A stretch of 39,828 nucleotides of DNA from Bacteroidales bacterium UBA1035 (GCA_002316835.1 DCEG01000049.1:15184-55011), one strand, 5' to 3'. Shown: positions 25,701 to 34,000, counted from the stretch's first letter. Notes: generated by a model from the letters alone, not told the origin. Program-made: numbers and translations.

Positions 25701-26534
25701 ATCTTTGATTTTGACGGGAACATTGTCTCTGACGGTGACTACAGCCTCTTCCAGATCGGATACATTCTTAATGTAGCCAAGGCCTCTCACCAGATATTCC
25801 ACCTTATTAATTTCGATGGTTTCGGCGCCAATATCCAGGTTGCTTTTTTGAATGGCATTCATAACATCCATGATGGATACATTAAACGCGCGCATGGCAT
25901 TGGGATTTACTTCTACCTGATACTCCTTTACAAATCCGCCCACCGACGCCACTTCCGAAACTCCTTCGGCCGACGAAAGCGAATATCGGATTTGAAAATC
26001 CTGAATGGATCGAAGTTCATCCGGATCCCATCCTCCGACGGGTTTACCGGTTTGTGGATTTCGTCCTTCGAGCGTGTACCAGAAGATTTGTCCCAAAGCG
26101 GTAGCATCGGATCCTAAGGTTGGCTGAACATCGGCAGGTAAGGTTCCGGCGGGAAGCGAATTCAGTTTTTCCAGTATCCTCGACCGGCTCCAGTAAAACT
26201 CGATATCGTCTTCGAAAATGATGTAAATGAATGACATCCCAAACATGGATGAACTGCGGATGGTTTTCACACCCGGAATTCCAAGCAACGAAGTCGTAAG
26301 CGGATATGTAATTTGCTCCTGAATGTCTTTGGGTGAACGCCCCATCCATTCCGTGGCAACAATTTGCTGGTTTTCGCCTATATCAGGGATAGCATCCACA
26401 GGAACAGGATCGCGCGGTAAAATGCTGTGCCAGTTAAATGGAGCTGTGGAAATTCCCCATAAAACAACGACAATCAGCAACAGCATTGTTATCAGCCTGT
26501 TATTTAGAAAATATTTAATTATTCTGTTTAGCAT
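22686..26534 (-). CDS. cusA: CusA-like heavy-metal efflux RND pump, long form
   Basis: 1282 residues from the Met at 26534 (MLNRIIKYFLNNRLITMLLL); seventeen codons upstream are discarded. Proton-relay TM4 GIAIAIGLMID (420-430, Asp430) followed by VYVEN resembles CusA more than CzcA. Of the three methionines that bind Cu/Ag in E. coli CusA, two have clear counterparts (Met719 in LLMP and Met871 in VMLSTG); the third position lies in QWRPHIKN and seems not to be Met. It is about 240 residues longer than CusA because of roughly three extra hydrophobic segments (about 541-567, 583-604, 613-635) and a periplasmic insert near 772-835. Exports monovalent copper or silver, most likely, with the channel and adaptor that follow. 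Confidence 0.92.
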   Translation of the reverse strand: MLNRIIKYFLNNRLITMLLLIVVVLWGISTAPFNWHSILPRDPVPVDAIPDIGENQQIVATEWMGRSPKDIQEQITYPLTTSLLGIPGVKTIRSSSMFGMSFIYIIFEDDIEFYWSRSRILEKLNSLPAGTLPADVQPTLGSDATALGQIFWYTLEGRNPQTGKPVGGWDPDELRSIQDFQIRYSLSSAEGVSEVASVGGFVKEYQVEVNPNAMRAFNVSIMDVMNAIQKSNLDIGAETIEINKVEYLVRGLGYIKNVSDLEEAVVTVRDNVPVKIKDVAFVNIGPATRRGGLDKEGVEAVGGVVVARHGSNPLQVINNVKSKIQEIEAGLPQKTLPDGTVSKVTVVPFYDRTGLIHETIGTLESALSLEILICIIVVIVIVLNLRASVIISSILPVAVLFTFIIMRQLKIDANIVALSGIAIAIGLMIDIGVVYVENIIRHMEMEENKTIRKGKEFIDLIYRSVREVSGAILTASLTTVISFLPVFMMEAQEGKLFKPLAYTKTFALVSAFLLGIAVLPTLAYYIFSLRITSKMVRRVANVLLAIAGIVLFIITGTGAYLVLVLFGVNNYFEDRWENRKMPTYINIGIAIFMVVYFLTVEWLPMGTQAGISLNFVFVIFIIAFILGLLWLLVIYYEQILRWSLANRWKFMTIPVVTLILGFVIWMGFDKSFGFVAKSFETIGWKSFRQTGFWQTATNKFPGIGQEFMPSLNEGSFLLMPTSMPHTGIEQNLQFIEALDKRIQNIPEVEMTVGKWGRVNSALDPAPTQMFENVINYRSEYILDENGHRVKFKVNRKGEFILKSGSTYNPKDGFRLIPADSLTPHRRGDYFRQWRPHIKNADDIWQEIVNVSHLPGLTSAPKLQPIEARLVMLSTGMRAPMGVKVSGPDLESIEEGGRMLEAALKDVPSILPSTVFYDRAVGAPYLEIKLDRQNMARYGITVSDMQEVISAAVGGMPLTTTVEGRERYPVRLRYPRELRENPEELSKLIIPTATGAQIPLGDVASIEYTRGAQMIQSENTFLVGYVIFDKIEGAAEVNVVKEADKVLKEKIASGELQLPNGVSYVFAGNYEQQERASRRLLIIIPISLLAILLILYFQFKTITASLIHFSGVFVAFAGGFILLWLYGEPWFMDFSIAGVNFRDMFQMHPVNLSIAVWVGFIALFGIATDDGVLMGTYIHDTFIERDPQTKEEIREAVVFAGLKRVRPAVMTTATTLIALLPVLTSTGKGSDIMIPMAIPTFGGMLIQSMTMFVVPILQCWWRESVIRKENEKTHKNEKVYESI

Positions 26535-26630
26535 ATTGATTTTTTCGATTTTGAACAATTGTTTTATTTGCAATAAAAGCAACACGCAACATTTTTAAAA
26601 TTCAAATTTCAAAAATGCACGTAAATGTCC

Positions 26631-26661
26631 TGTCAACAATCAGAAAATGTGATTATTGACA
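26631..26661 (-). promoter_or_regulatory. Hairpin between the HYC_CC_PP gene and cusA
   Basis: TGTCAACAATCA (26631-26642), loop GAAAATG, TGATTATTGACA (26650-26661): a 12-bp stem with one G-U pair, starting 10 bases after the stop of the HYC_CC_PP gene. No T run follows, so it is not a standard terminator; it may stop part of the transcripts, protect the upstream message, or be an operator. A weak TTG / CATTTTTG pair overlapping and below it (-7-like box 26610-26617) could be a second promoter for cusA. Confidence 0.5.
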
Positions 26662-26671
26662 ATCGAAAAAA

Positions 26672-27130
26672 TCAAATGCGGTAGATGCAGATGTAATTGA
26701 GAATACTTACATCCTGCAGAAAGAGCCCTCCGGGCGGAAAGTCGTTTTGTAGTAAAGTTGTGTGCGGTTCAGATATCTTGTCATTGAACAAATCTTTCAG
26801 AATGAACCACACATTTTCAAGTGAAACAGATAATTTATCTGAATTTATTTCCTGTGTTTTGTTTTGGTAATCGTCTGTTGATACCTGAATGGTCTCGAAA
26901 TCGCAACAATTATCGTGTGATTTATTCAGATTATAATTATGTTTTTCTGAAGTCTCTGCCGAGCAATCAGAATCCTCAATTTCTGTTGTTTGGCAACAGG
27001 ATGAATCGTCGTTATTGACAAACAAATTCCAGGAGTACAACTTACCTCCACAGTAATGCATGGCAAGAACCGGTTGAATTGCAACCAGCGCCATAACACT
27101 CAGTAAAAATATAGCTAACCCTTTTCTCAT
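26672..27130 (-). CDS. Small exported Cys-rich protein, HYC_CC_PP family
   Basis: 152 residues from the Met at 27130 (MRKGLAIFLLSVMALVAIQP); the longer frame to 27178 crosses the promoter. After the signal peptide come the three family marks: MHYCGG (His25, Cys27), two Cys pairs (SSCC at 45-46, NCC at 75-76), and a C-terminal FPPGG. The middle is acidic and His/Cys-rich. This family is known as a conserved small protein next to metal-efflux genes in Bacteroidota; function not shown. As first gene before the CusA-like operon it could be a periplasmic metal trap, sensor or chaperone. Confidence 0.82.
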   Translation of the reverse strand: MRKGLAIFLLSVMALVAIQPVLAMHYCGGKLYSWNLFVNNDDSSCCQTTEIEDSDCSAETSEKHNYNLNKSHDNCCDFETIQVSTDDYQNKTQEINSDKLSVSLENVWFILKDLFNDKISEPHTTLLQNDFPPGGLFLQDVSILNYICIYRI

Positions 27131-27175
27131 AATTAAACCAATACAATAGAAACAAAAATCGCGCAATAAGGTTGA

Positions 27176-27206
27176 CAAAAATAGGCGTTATTTCACTTTT
27201 GTCCAA
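27176..27206 (-). promoter_or_regulatory. Promoter of the HYC_CC_PP/CusA operon
   Basis: Minus strand: TTG at 27206..27204 (-33), 20-base spacer, TATTTTTG at 27183..27176 (-7), 45 bases before the ATG at 27130. Good Bacteroidota promoter. Confidence 0.7.
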
Positions 27207-27239
27207 ATTAGTGATTGTAATATGAGTTAAATTCTTTTT

Positions 27240-28415
27240 CTATAACTCTACCGCCGATAATTCCGCCAAAGCAAGCTCGTAATCGCGTTCTGCTTCCAAT
27301 ACTTGTATCATGGCATCATAATAGTATCCGATTTCCAGCAGATAATCGAGTAAGGAAATTTCTCCGCTGTCTAATGCTTTTTTCAATAATTCATCGTTTC
27401 GGTTTGAGGTGATGGTTTCACGGAACTTCAACGCATTCTGCTGCAATACCGATGCTTTCAGGTAAAGGCTTTGCAGGCGATTGTAGAACTGAATTTTGGT
27501 ATCCTCCAATGCAATTTCAGAAGCTTTTACCTGGGATTTAGCGTATCGCTGCATATTCTTGTTTTCCCAAAGCGGGATAGAAACTCCCAGTGTAACTCCC
27601 TGAAACTGTTCTCCAACAACTTTTTCACTCATGTAACCGGTGGAGAATTTAGGTAACGATAATGCTCTGTTCAATTTTACTCTTTCCTTGCCTATCTCAA
27701 TTTCTCCTTTTACATACTGAAGAACAGGATTCTTTGTTTCCATATTTGAATACCATTCATCGAAATTAGAAGGAAGCATTGGTGGAGAAAACTCGTCTTG
27801 CAGAAGTGCAATTTCTTTTCCGCCATTCATTCTTTTCAGCTCAGATAACAAGGCTACCCGTTGCGCTTCAATTTTGGCCAATTCAGTTTGTATAGCAGTC
27901 AAATTCAACTTGGCTTTATTGTATTCGAGAATGTTCGCATCGCCTTTGTCCAGCCTGATTTGGTACGTTTCCGCCATTCGTCGGGCATTATCGATCCGTA
28001 TAGAATACTCTTTTACCAGCGCATTGTGATACACTAACTCGATACAGGTTTGTTTAGCCAGCAGCAACAGATTCGTCCTCTCTGATTTATAAACGATTTC
28101 GGCATTTGCGTTTTGCAAATCAGCGATATTCCTGCGATGTCCGTAAGCCGTTGGAAAATCGAAAGATTGCGAAACCGCAAAATCAGTGCGTTTGCCCATA
28201 ACTTTGGGATTTCCCCAAAGGTAATTAAATTCCACTTCGGGATTGGAAAGATAAATTCCGGTTCGGTTCCCAATTTTCTGCGATTCTATTTGCTCCCGCA
28301 ATGCCGCCAAAGCAGTATTATTAGCTTCAATTTGTTGCAAAACAGTTTCATATCCGTCTTGAGCAATTGCGGCAAAAGGGATAATTAAAGTAATTATATA
28401 AATAAGTAATTTCAT
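27240..28415 (-). CDS. TolC-family channel of the second RND pump (CzcC-like)
   Basis: 391 residues with signal peptide (MKLLIYIITLIIPFAAIAQD). OEP repeats: YETVLQQIEANNTALAALRE at the start and SEIALEDTKIQFYNRLQSLY plus LKKALDSGEISLLDYLLEIG at the end; typical CzcC-like length. Follows the RND pump gene after 24 bases and ends the upstream metal-efflux operon. No Met-rich insert, unlike the channel of the other pump. No clear terminator was seen after it, so some transcripts may read into the next operon. Confidence 0.85.
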   Translation of the reverse strand: MKLLIYIITLIIPFAAIAQDGYETVLQQIEANNTALAALREQIESQKIGNRTGIYLSNPEVEFNYLWGNPKVMGKRTDFAVSQSFDFPTAYGHRRNIADLQNANAEIVYKSERTNLLLLAKQTCIELVYHNALVKEYSIRIDNARRMAETYQIRLDKGDANILEYNKAKLNLTAIQTELAKIEAQRVALLSELKRMNGGKEIALLQDEFSPPMLPSNFDEWYSNMETKNPVLQYVKGEIEIGKERVKLNRALSLPKFSTGYMSEKVVGEQFQGVTLGVSIPLWENKNMQRYAKSQVKASEIALEDTKIQFYNRLQSLYLKASVLQQNALKFRETITSNRNDELLKKALDSGEISLLDYLLEIGYYYDAMIQVLEAERDYELALAELSAVEL

Positions 28416-28439
28416 TTAAGAGTTATTTTTTAATAGATT

Positions 28440-31400
28440 TCAGACATCAGCCTGTTTTCTCTTTTCTGACTTTTTCTCAATTAATTCATAAACAATGGGA
28501 ACAATAAAAATATTCAGCAACGTGGATGTGAGCAATCCACCCAACACCACCACAGCCATTGGGCTTTGAATTTCGTTTCCCGATTTTCCACCCTGAACCA
28601 CAAGCGGGATAAGTGCTAAAGCGGCTGTGAGCGCTGTCATCAGAATTGGATTCAGCCTGTCGATGGAACCGTGTAAAACCCTCTCGTGCAATGGTTCTCC
28701 ATCTTGCGCCATGTGTTGATAACGCGATATCAACAGAATTCCGTTTCGTGTGGCAATTCCGAAAAGCGTGATAAACCCAATAATAGACGGAATACTCACC
28801 ACACCTGAAGTAAAGAATATGGCCAACACACCGCCAATCAATGCCAACGGAAGATTGAGCAAAACAATGGCTGAGAGCTTCAAGTCTTTAAATTCGCCGT
28901 AAAGGAGCAGAAAAATAACGCAAATAGCCAAAATGGAGGTAATAAACAGAATTCGGGCAGCATTTTCAGCCGTTTCGAATTGTCCTCCGTATTCTACCCG
29001 ATATCCCTCCGGCAATGTAATATTTTGCTCGATATTCCTGCGGATATCATCCACCACGCTCTTTAAATCGCGACCCGATGTATTAGCAGAAACCACTATC
29101 TTTCGTTGCACATTTTCACGGGAAATACTGCTTGGCCCGCCAACCGAAACTACATCGGCAATCTCTTCCAACGGAACTTTGCGCCCGCTTCCTACATCAA
29201 TCAATGCCGAACGAACCTGATCGATACTTTCGGTGTAATTCTTGTTCAACCGCAAAACCAAATCGAAACTTCGTTGTCCTTCGTAAATATCAGCTAGTTT
29301 TTCACCGGCAAATGCCAATTCGATGAATTTGTTAAAATCTTCGACCGACACACCGTATTTCGACAACATCCCCCGATTTGCCCGTATTTGAAGCTGCGGC
29401 GTTTCGGTCTGTTGTTCCACCGATACATCCACCAGGCCATCAATATCCTTTATCGAATTCTGAATTTGATTACCAAGCATAAACAAATCGCTCAAATCAG
29501 TACCGAAAAGTTTAATGGCAATGCTGGCACGTGTTCCCGACAGCATGTGATCGATACGATGCCCGAGCGGCTGTCCAATGGTAACAGCCATTCCGGGGAC
29601 TCCGCCCAACGCGCTGCGGACTTCCTTCATAAATTCTTCGTTATTCCTTTTCTTTAATTTAAACTGAACGTCAATTTCGGATCCGTTTGTCGATTGTGAA
29701 TGTTCGTCCAACTCACCTCGTCCGGTGCGACGTGCCGTGCTGGTAACTTCCGGAATTTTCAACAATTCAGTTTCCATCAGATTCCCCAACCTGTTGGTTT
29801 CTTCCAGCGAAACGCCGGGTTTTGTAACCGCTGTAATCACTAACGCCCCTTCGTTAAATTCGGGCAGAAAACTCCGTCCCAATGTGAAAAACAATATGAC
29901 CGACAGGATAAACACACCAATAGTAGGATACAATACTTTCTTCTTGTTGCGAAGCACCCATTCGAGCCATCGTTTATAACCCGTTGTAAGTTTGCGCGTG
30001 AGCCAACTGTCTTTAATATTTTTATTCAGGTAATTTTCGTCTGATAACATCAGTTTGCACATCAGCGGCGTCACCGTCATTGCCACAATGAGCGACATAA
30101 ACAAGGCCACGATAAAGGCTACGCCCAACGGCTTCAGCATACGGCCTTCCATTCCGGTAAGAAAAAACAACGGAATAAAAGCCACGATAATGATTAATGT
30201 TGCATTCAGAATAGATGCACGAATTTCGACAGAAGCATCCAAAACAACATTGAATACAGGTCGGCGTTCAGGTTTTGACTTTCTGTGATTTTGCTTCAAG
30301 CGTTTATACACATTCTCCACATCGATAATAGCATCATCCACCAGAGAACCGATGGCAATGGTCATTCCGCCAAGCGTCATCGTGTTAATATTCATCCCCA
30401 AAAAATACAAAACGATAATCGTACCCAGCAACGAAAGCGGAATAGCCACGATTGAAATGATGGTAGTACGAAAACTCGCTAAAAACAGGAAAAGGATAAT
30501 AACCACAAACAATGCACCTTCCAACATAGCACTTCCCACATTCCTGACTGACGATTCGATAAAATCGGCCTGACGGAAAATCCTGGTATTCATTTTCACA
30601 TCCGAAGGTAGCGTTTTTTCTATTTCGACAAGGTTTCTCTCTATGTTTTCGGTAACGCGCAACGTATTGATATTGGGTTGTTTGGAAATAGCAATAATGA
30701 CTGCTGGCTCTACATTTTCTGATGCCTCGCCGTATTTTACGGCACTTCCGATAACCACATCCGCCACGTCGGATACCACCACCGGCCGGTTGTTAACGGT
30801 TTTAATGTGCGTATCGCCTAATTCGTCCAAATCGTTGGAACGAGCCATTCCCCGGATCATGTATTCGTTGCCGAAATCGCGTACTACCCCACCCGATGAA
30901 TTCGCACTAAAAGTTCGTCCGGCCTGTGCCAGTTCGTTCATACTGATCCCCAGAAAATCCATTTTTTGCGGATCCGCAAGAATTTGGTATTGCTTGTAAT
31001 CGCCGCCGATAATTGTTACCTGCGACACACCACCCGTGGCAAGAATAGCAGGTTTAACCACCCAATCGGCGAGAGTACGTAACTCCATTTGTGATGTGCT
31101 GTCGGATTTTAATCCGATGAAAAGAATTTCGCCCATGATACTCGATTGCGGCGCCAGCACGGGCACAATGCCTTCAGAGAGCACTTCGCCAAGCGTAACC
31201 ATTTTTTCACTCACTATCTGACGCGCTTTGAAAATATCGGCTCCCCAGTCGAATTCAACCCACACGAAAGAATATCCCTGCATCGATGCCGAACGCACGC
31301 GACGCACGTTGGTAGCACCATTTACCGATGTTTCGATGTGAAAAGTTACCAATCGCTCTACTTCTTCAGCCGACATGCCGTGAGCATCAGTCATTACAGC

Positions 31401-31541
31401 AACCGTTGGAGCAGTTAAATCGGGAAACACATCCACATCCATTCGCTGCGATGTGAGCACTCCGCCCACAATTAGCAACACCGCTCCCAATAAGACAAAG
31501 AGCTTATTTTCGAGCGAATATTTTATTATTTTGTTTAGCAT
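28440..31541 (-). CDS. CzcA/CusA-family heavy-metal efflux RND pump
   Basis: 1033 residues, the standard length. Starts MLNKIIKYSLENKLFVLLGA; TM4 reads GGMTIAIGSLVDDAIIDVEN (391-410) with Asp402-Asp403 for proton relay; the two RND porter halves and twelve membrane segments are complete. The paralogue 22686-26534 is much longer and differs in TM4, so the two pumps probably have different substrates; His-rich ends on this pump's adaptor favour a divalent ion such as Zn, Co, Ni or Cd (inference). Central gene of the upstream operon, between adaptor and channel. Confidence 0.93.
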   Translation of the reverse strand: MLNKIIKYSLENKLFVLLGAVLLIVGGVLTSQRMDVDVFPDLTAPTVAVMTDAHGMSAEEVERLVTFHIETSVNGATNVRRVRSASMQGYSFVWVEFDWGADIFKARQIVSEKMVTLGEVLSEGIVPVLAPQSSIMGEILFIGLKSDSTSQMELRTLADWVVKPAILATGGVSQVTIIGGDYKQYQILADPQKMDFLGISMNELAQAGRTFSANSSGGVVRDFGNEYMIRGMARSNDLDELGDTHIKTVNNRPVVVSDVADVVIGSAVKYGEASENVEPAVIIAISKQPNINTLRVTENIERNLVEIEKTLPSDVKMNTRIFRQADFIESSVRNVGSAMLEGALFVVIILFLFLASFRTTIISIVAIPLSLLGTIIVLYFLGMNINTMTLGGMTIAIGSLVDDAIIDVENVYKRLKQNHRKSKPERRPVFNVVLDASVEIRASILNATLIIIVAFIPLFFLTGMEGRMLKPLGVAFIVALFMSLIVAMTVTPLMCKLMLSDENYLNKNIKDSWLTRKLTTGYKRWLEWVLRNKKKVLYPTIGVFILSVILFFTLGRSFLPEFNEGALVITAVTKPGVSLEETNRLGNLMETELLKIPEVTSTARRTGRGELDEHSQSTNGSEIDVQFKLKKRNNEEFMKEVRSALGGVPGMAVTIGQPLGHRIDHMLSGTRASIAIKLFGTDLSDLFMLGNQIQNSIKDIDGLVDVSVEQQTETPQLQIRANRGMLSKYGVSVEDFNKFIELAFAGEKLADIYEGQRSFDLVLRLNKNYTESIDQVRSALIDVGSGRKVPLEEIADVVSVGGPSSISRENVQRKIVVSANTSGRDLKSVVDDIRRNIEQNITLPEGYRVEYGGQFETAENAARILFITSILAICVIFLLLYGEFKDLKLSAIVLLNLPLALIGGVLAIFFTSGVVSIPSIIGFITLFGIATRNGILLISRYQHMAQDGEPLHERVLHGSIDRLNPILMTALTAALALIPLVVQGGKSGNEIQSPMAVVVLGGLLTSTLLNIFIVPIVYELIEKKSEKRKQADV

Positions 31542-31631
31542 AAGTTAATGTTTGAAGATATTAGACCACTTCGCTATCAGACTGTTCGAGTTCTATTGTC
31601 TGATTTCTGATATCTAACGTCTGCCATCTGT
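31542..31631. repeat. Degenerate TCTGATATCTAAC-type spacer with hairpin
   Basis: The 90-base spacer between adaptor and pump genes is made of short imperfect units (ATCAGAC, GTCTGAT, CTGATATC, CGTCTGCC). ATCAGAC (31576-31582) and GTCTGAT (31598-31604) form a 7-bp inverted repeat. A related run (ATATCAAAAAATCAGAAG) is in the spacer 5422-5447. Such spacers recur in Bacteroidota; role unknown. Confidence 0.4.
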
Positions 31632-33134
31632 TTAATGTACGTGTCCTGCATGCGGATCAATTGCTCCAGCCGATTGGGCCAATTTCACCAAAATAGCCCC
31701 TTTTCCCACAACGCGCTCGCCTCGCGATAAACCTTCCGTAATTTCTGTCCGTATGCCGTCGGTCTCGCCTCTTTTTACCGGACGTTTTTCGAACAGTTCG
31801 GGAGTAAGTTGAACATACACGAAATAATTTCCCATTTCCTCCACAATGGATTCGTTGGAAACGGTTAGTGTTTCGGTTTGTGACTGCGTTTTAATGAACA
31901 TTTCGATAAAACTTCCCGAAATAAAACCAGCGCGGTTGTCTATCTGAAACACAACGGGAAGAAGCGGATTGTTGATATCGGCCGATTTTCCGAATGAAAC
32001 GATGCGCCCGCCCAGTTCATCGAGTGTGTATGCGGTTTTGTTTTGCAACAACCTGAAAGTAACATCAGAAATATTGGCTAATTGTTCAAAATATCTTGGA
32101 CGCAACTCAGCTTTTATAAACAGATTTTTGTTTTGCGAAACCGTTAATACGGGTTGCCCGGCAGCGGCGTATTCGCCGTTTCGAACCATCACGCCGGTAA
32201 TAAATCCGCTGATAGGCGAATTCACAGCTTGTTTTCCGGCCGAGAAATTCTTTCTTAAATTATTGTAATTAGCCTGAGCATTGTCCAATTCGGTTTTTGC
32301 CCGCAATAATTCGCTTTGCGAAACAATACGGTCTTTTGCCAGTTCGGCTTTGCGGTCGTATTCCGCTTTGGTACGATTGTACTCATTCTGAGCTTCGGAA
32401 AAACGCACCGACAGGTTATTGTCGGCCATACCGCTGCCATCGATGGTGAACAACGTTTGTCCGGCACCTATAGCTCTTCCTTCCACTACATTATCTCCCG
32501 GGAAGAGCACTGTGCCTCCGGTTCTGGCCGTAATGATCCGTTCATCGCCTAATGAAGGCTGAATTTGCCCTACCGCGCGGATTATTTGCCCGAAGGGCTC
32601 TTTTCGGACTTCTTCGGTACTGAAATCTACTTTCCAGCTTTGTTCCTTGGTGAAGGATACGGCGTTGGTGCTTGTGATCACCGCATCTTGTGCGGCGTGA
32701 ATGGCATCGTGTTCGTCGGCAAATACGGTGGTACCGTCGATGGTGAGCTGGGATGTTTTATCGGGAGTTTTTATTTGAAACACCAGTTTTGCGTCGCCGG
32801 CTTTTTCGGGTTTTAGTGAAAATTTAAAAATCCCGGGGCGTGTAGGTGAATCGAGGGTTTGCTCCACTCTATCGGAACCAGTAATTAAACTCGCCGTAAC
32901 ACTTCCGGTTTCCAACGGTTTAAAATTTCCCAAATGAGTAAAATGAGCCAAAATTTCACTTTCGTTTCCCATGGCAAAAGGAGTTGCTTCTGCATAAACT
33001 TCAAAATCATCGCTGTAAGCAGTTAGTTGTAGGTTGTCCACGTGGTCGAGATCGTGGTCATGAGCGTCATGATTATTACAAGATGTGATACTGAGGGCGA
33101 TAAATAACGTAGAAATAAAATAAGTTATTTTCAT
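31632..33134 (-). CDS. RND adaptor lipoprotein with His-rich ends
   Basis: 500 residues from the Met at 33134 (MKITYFISTLFIALSITSC, lipobox SITSC). Right after the Cys is a His/Asp-rich tract (NNHDAHDHDLDHVDN), then an extra beta-domain (about 35-135), the barrel-sandwich hybrid and helical hairpin (RTGGTVLFPGDNVVEGRAIG, then NSPISGFITGVMVRNGEYAA), barrel domains, and a C-terminal DPHAGHVH. This two-ended His arrangement is suited to collecting divalent metals. It joins the standard-length RND pump to its channel. It is a different subtype from the CusB-like adaptor of the other operon: no HMA and no Cys motif. Confidence 0.9.
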   Translation of the reverse strand: MKITYFISTLFIALSITSCNNHDAHDHDLDHVDNLQLTAYSDDFEVYAEATPFAMGNESEILAHFTHLGNFKPLETGSVTASLITGSDRVEQTLDSPTRPGIFKFSLKPEKAGDAKLVFQIKTPDKTSQLTIDGTTVFADEHDAIHAAQDAVITSTNAVSFTKEQSWKVDFSTEEVRKEPFGQIIRAVGQIQPSLGDERIITARTGGTVLFPGDNVVEGRAIGAGQTLFTIDGSGMADNNLSVRFSEAQNEYNRTKAEYDRKAELAKDRIVSQSELLRAKTELDNAQANYNNLRKNFSAGKQAVNSPISGFITGVMVRNGEYAAAGQPVLTVSQNKNLFIKAELRPRYFEQLANISDVTFRLLQNKTAYTLDELGGRIVSFGKSADINNPLLPVVFQIDNRAGFISGSFIEMFIKTQSQTETLTVSNESIVEEMGNYFVYVQLTPELFEKRPVKRGETDGIRTEITEGLSRGERVVGKGAILVKLAQSAGAIDPHAGHVH

Positions 33135-33228
33135 TATAGCTGATTTTAATTTATTGTGAAATAACTGATAATCAATTAACAATAGAAATATTGCAAATCA
33201 ATTGATTACAAAAACAAATAAGAAAAAA

Positions 33229-33675
33229 TCAGCAAAAAGGAGGGGCCCTCAATCCTTTGGATTGAGTAATGTGAGAAGTATATAAAGATTCTGTATGTGG
33301 CTTTTGTCGGAAAGGTAAGGGTGTGAAAGTCGCTTCAATCAGAATGAGATTATCCGGCAATAAACTCAACAATAAAGGTTGAAAGTCGATGTCCGATTCA
33401 TTTCCCTGAATCGAATGATTATCATTTACAAACCGTATATAAACATTATCCAGTAGGCAGTCTTCCAGACTCAAATTCCTGTGAGTATTTTCATCGTTTT
33501 CGGAAGTAGTGGCTTTACTTTGCAGATGTTGACAATGATGTACTGCATCGTGTTGATGAAAAGAAATAATACAGGAATTGAATAATGGATTGTGGTGATG
33601 ATGCGGAATAACAGCATGAACCAATAAAACCAAATTGGCAAGCAACAATAAACCTATTCCGATTGCTTTTTTCAT
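33229..33675 (-). CDS. Small exported His-rich protein (DUF6769-like)
   Basis: 148 residues from the Met at 33675 (MKKAIGIGLLLLANLVLLVH). Immediately after the signal peptide are four His (25-28, VIPHHHHNP), then CIISFHQHDAVHHCQHLQ with Cys35, Cys48 and five His. The C-terminus is APPFC. I recall this pattern as DUF6769 but cannot confirm the number. First gene of the upstream RND operon with its own good promoter. Its position matches that of the HYC_CC_PP protein in the next operon. Likely periplasmic metal binding; the role is inference. Confidence 0.72.
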   Translation of the reverse strand: MKKAIGIGLLLLANLVLLVHAVIPHHHHNPLFNSCIISFHQHDAVHHCQHLQSKATTSENDENTHRNLSLEDCLLDNVYIRFVNDNHSIQGNESDIDFQPLLLSLLPDNLILIEATFTPLPFRQKPHTESLYTSHITQSKGLRAPPFC

Positions 33676-33690
33676 GCTGGAGTATTTCTG

Positions 33691-33722
33691 CAAAGATAAA
33701 AATATTTTTTTGTTTATCCCAA
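33691..33722 (-). promoter_or_regulatory. Promoter of the His-rich protein/RND operon
   Basis: Minus strand: TTG at 33722..33720, 21-base spacer, TATCTTTG at 33698..33691, 15 bases before the ATG at 33675 and thus giving a very short leader. Good match to the Bacteroidota pattern. Confidence 0.65.
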
Positions 33723-33836
33723 ATGAATGGAAATGATTTATTTGTTGTCAGTTATGAGTTGTGGTTCAGAATACTCGTCACCTTAATCAAACATTATCAA
33801 AAACTTAATATTAAAAAGAAAAAATATTCTAATTGC

Positions 33837-33866
33837 TTGTTTTTATGAATTTATTGTGTATTTTTG
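33837..33866 (+). promoter_or_regulatory. Promoter of the aldo/keto reductase gene
   Basis: TTG at 33837-33839, 19-base spacer, TATTTTTG at 33859-33866. The ATG is at 34001, leaving a leader of about 130 bases, long for this phylum. Confidence 0.6.
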
Positions 33867-34000
33867 ACACGTCGTACATTTTAAAAACCTAAAACGACCG
33901 TATTCGCGTCATTTATGGCGAACTAATTCATCGAAAACCAATTTTAAAATTGGGATATAAGAAAAACAAAAACGTTTCATTTTACTACAAAAAAGAAAAT

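Larger units (their letters stand above)
33676..34000. other. Divergent intergenic region between metal operon and aldo/keto reductase
   Basis: This 325-base spacer holds two outward promoters (33691-33722 minus and 33837-33866 plus) and AT-rich filler. No gene, RNA or strong hairpin was seen in it. Confidence 0.6.
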
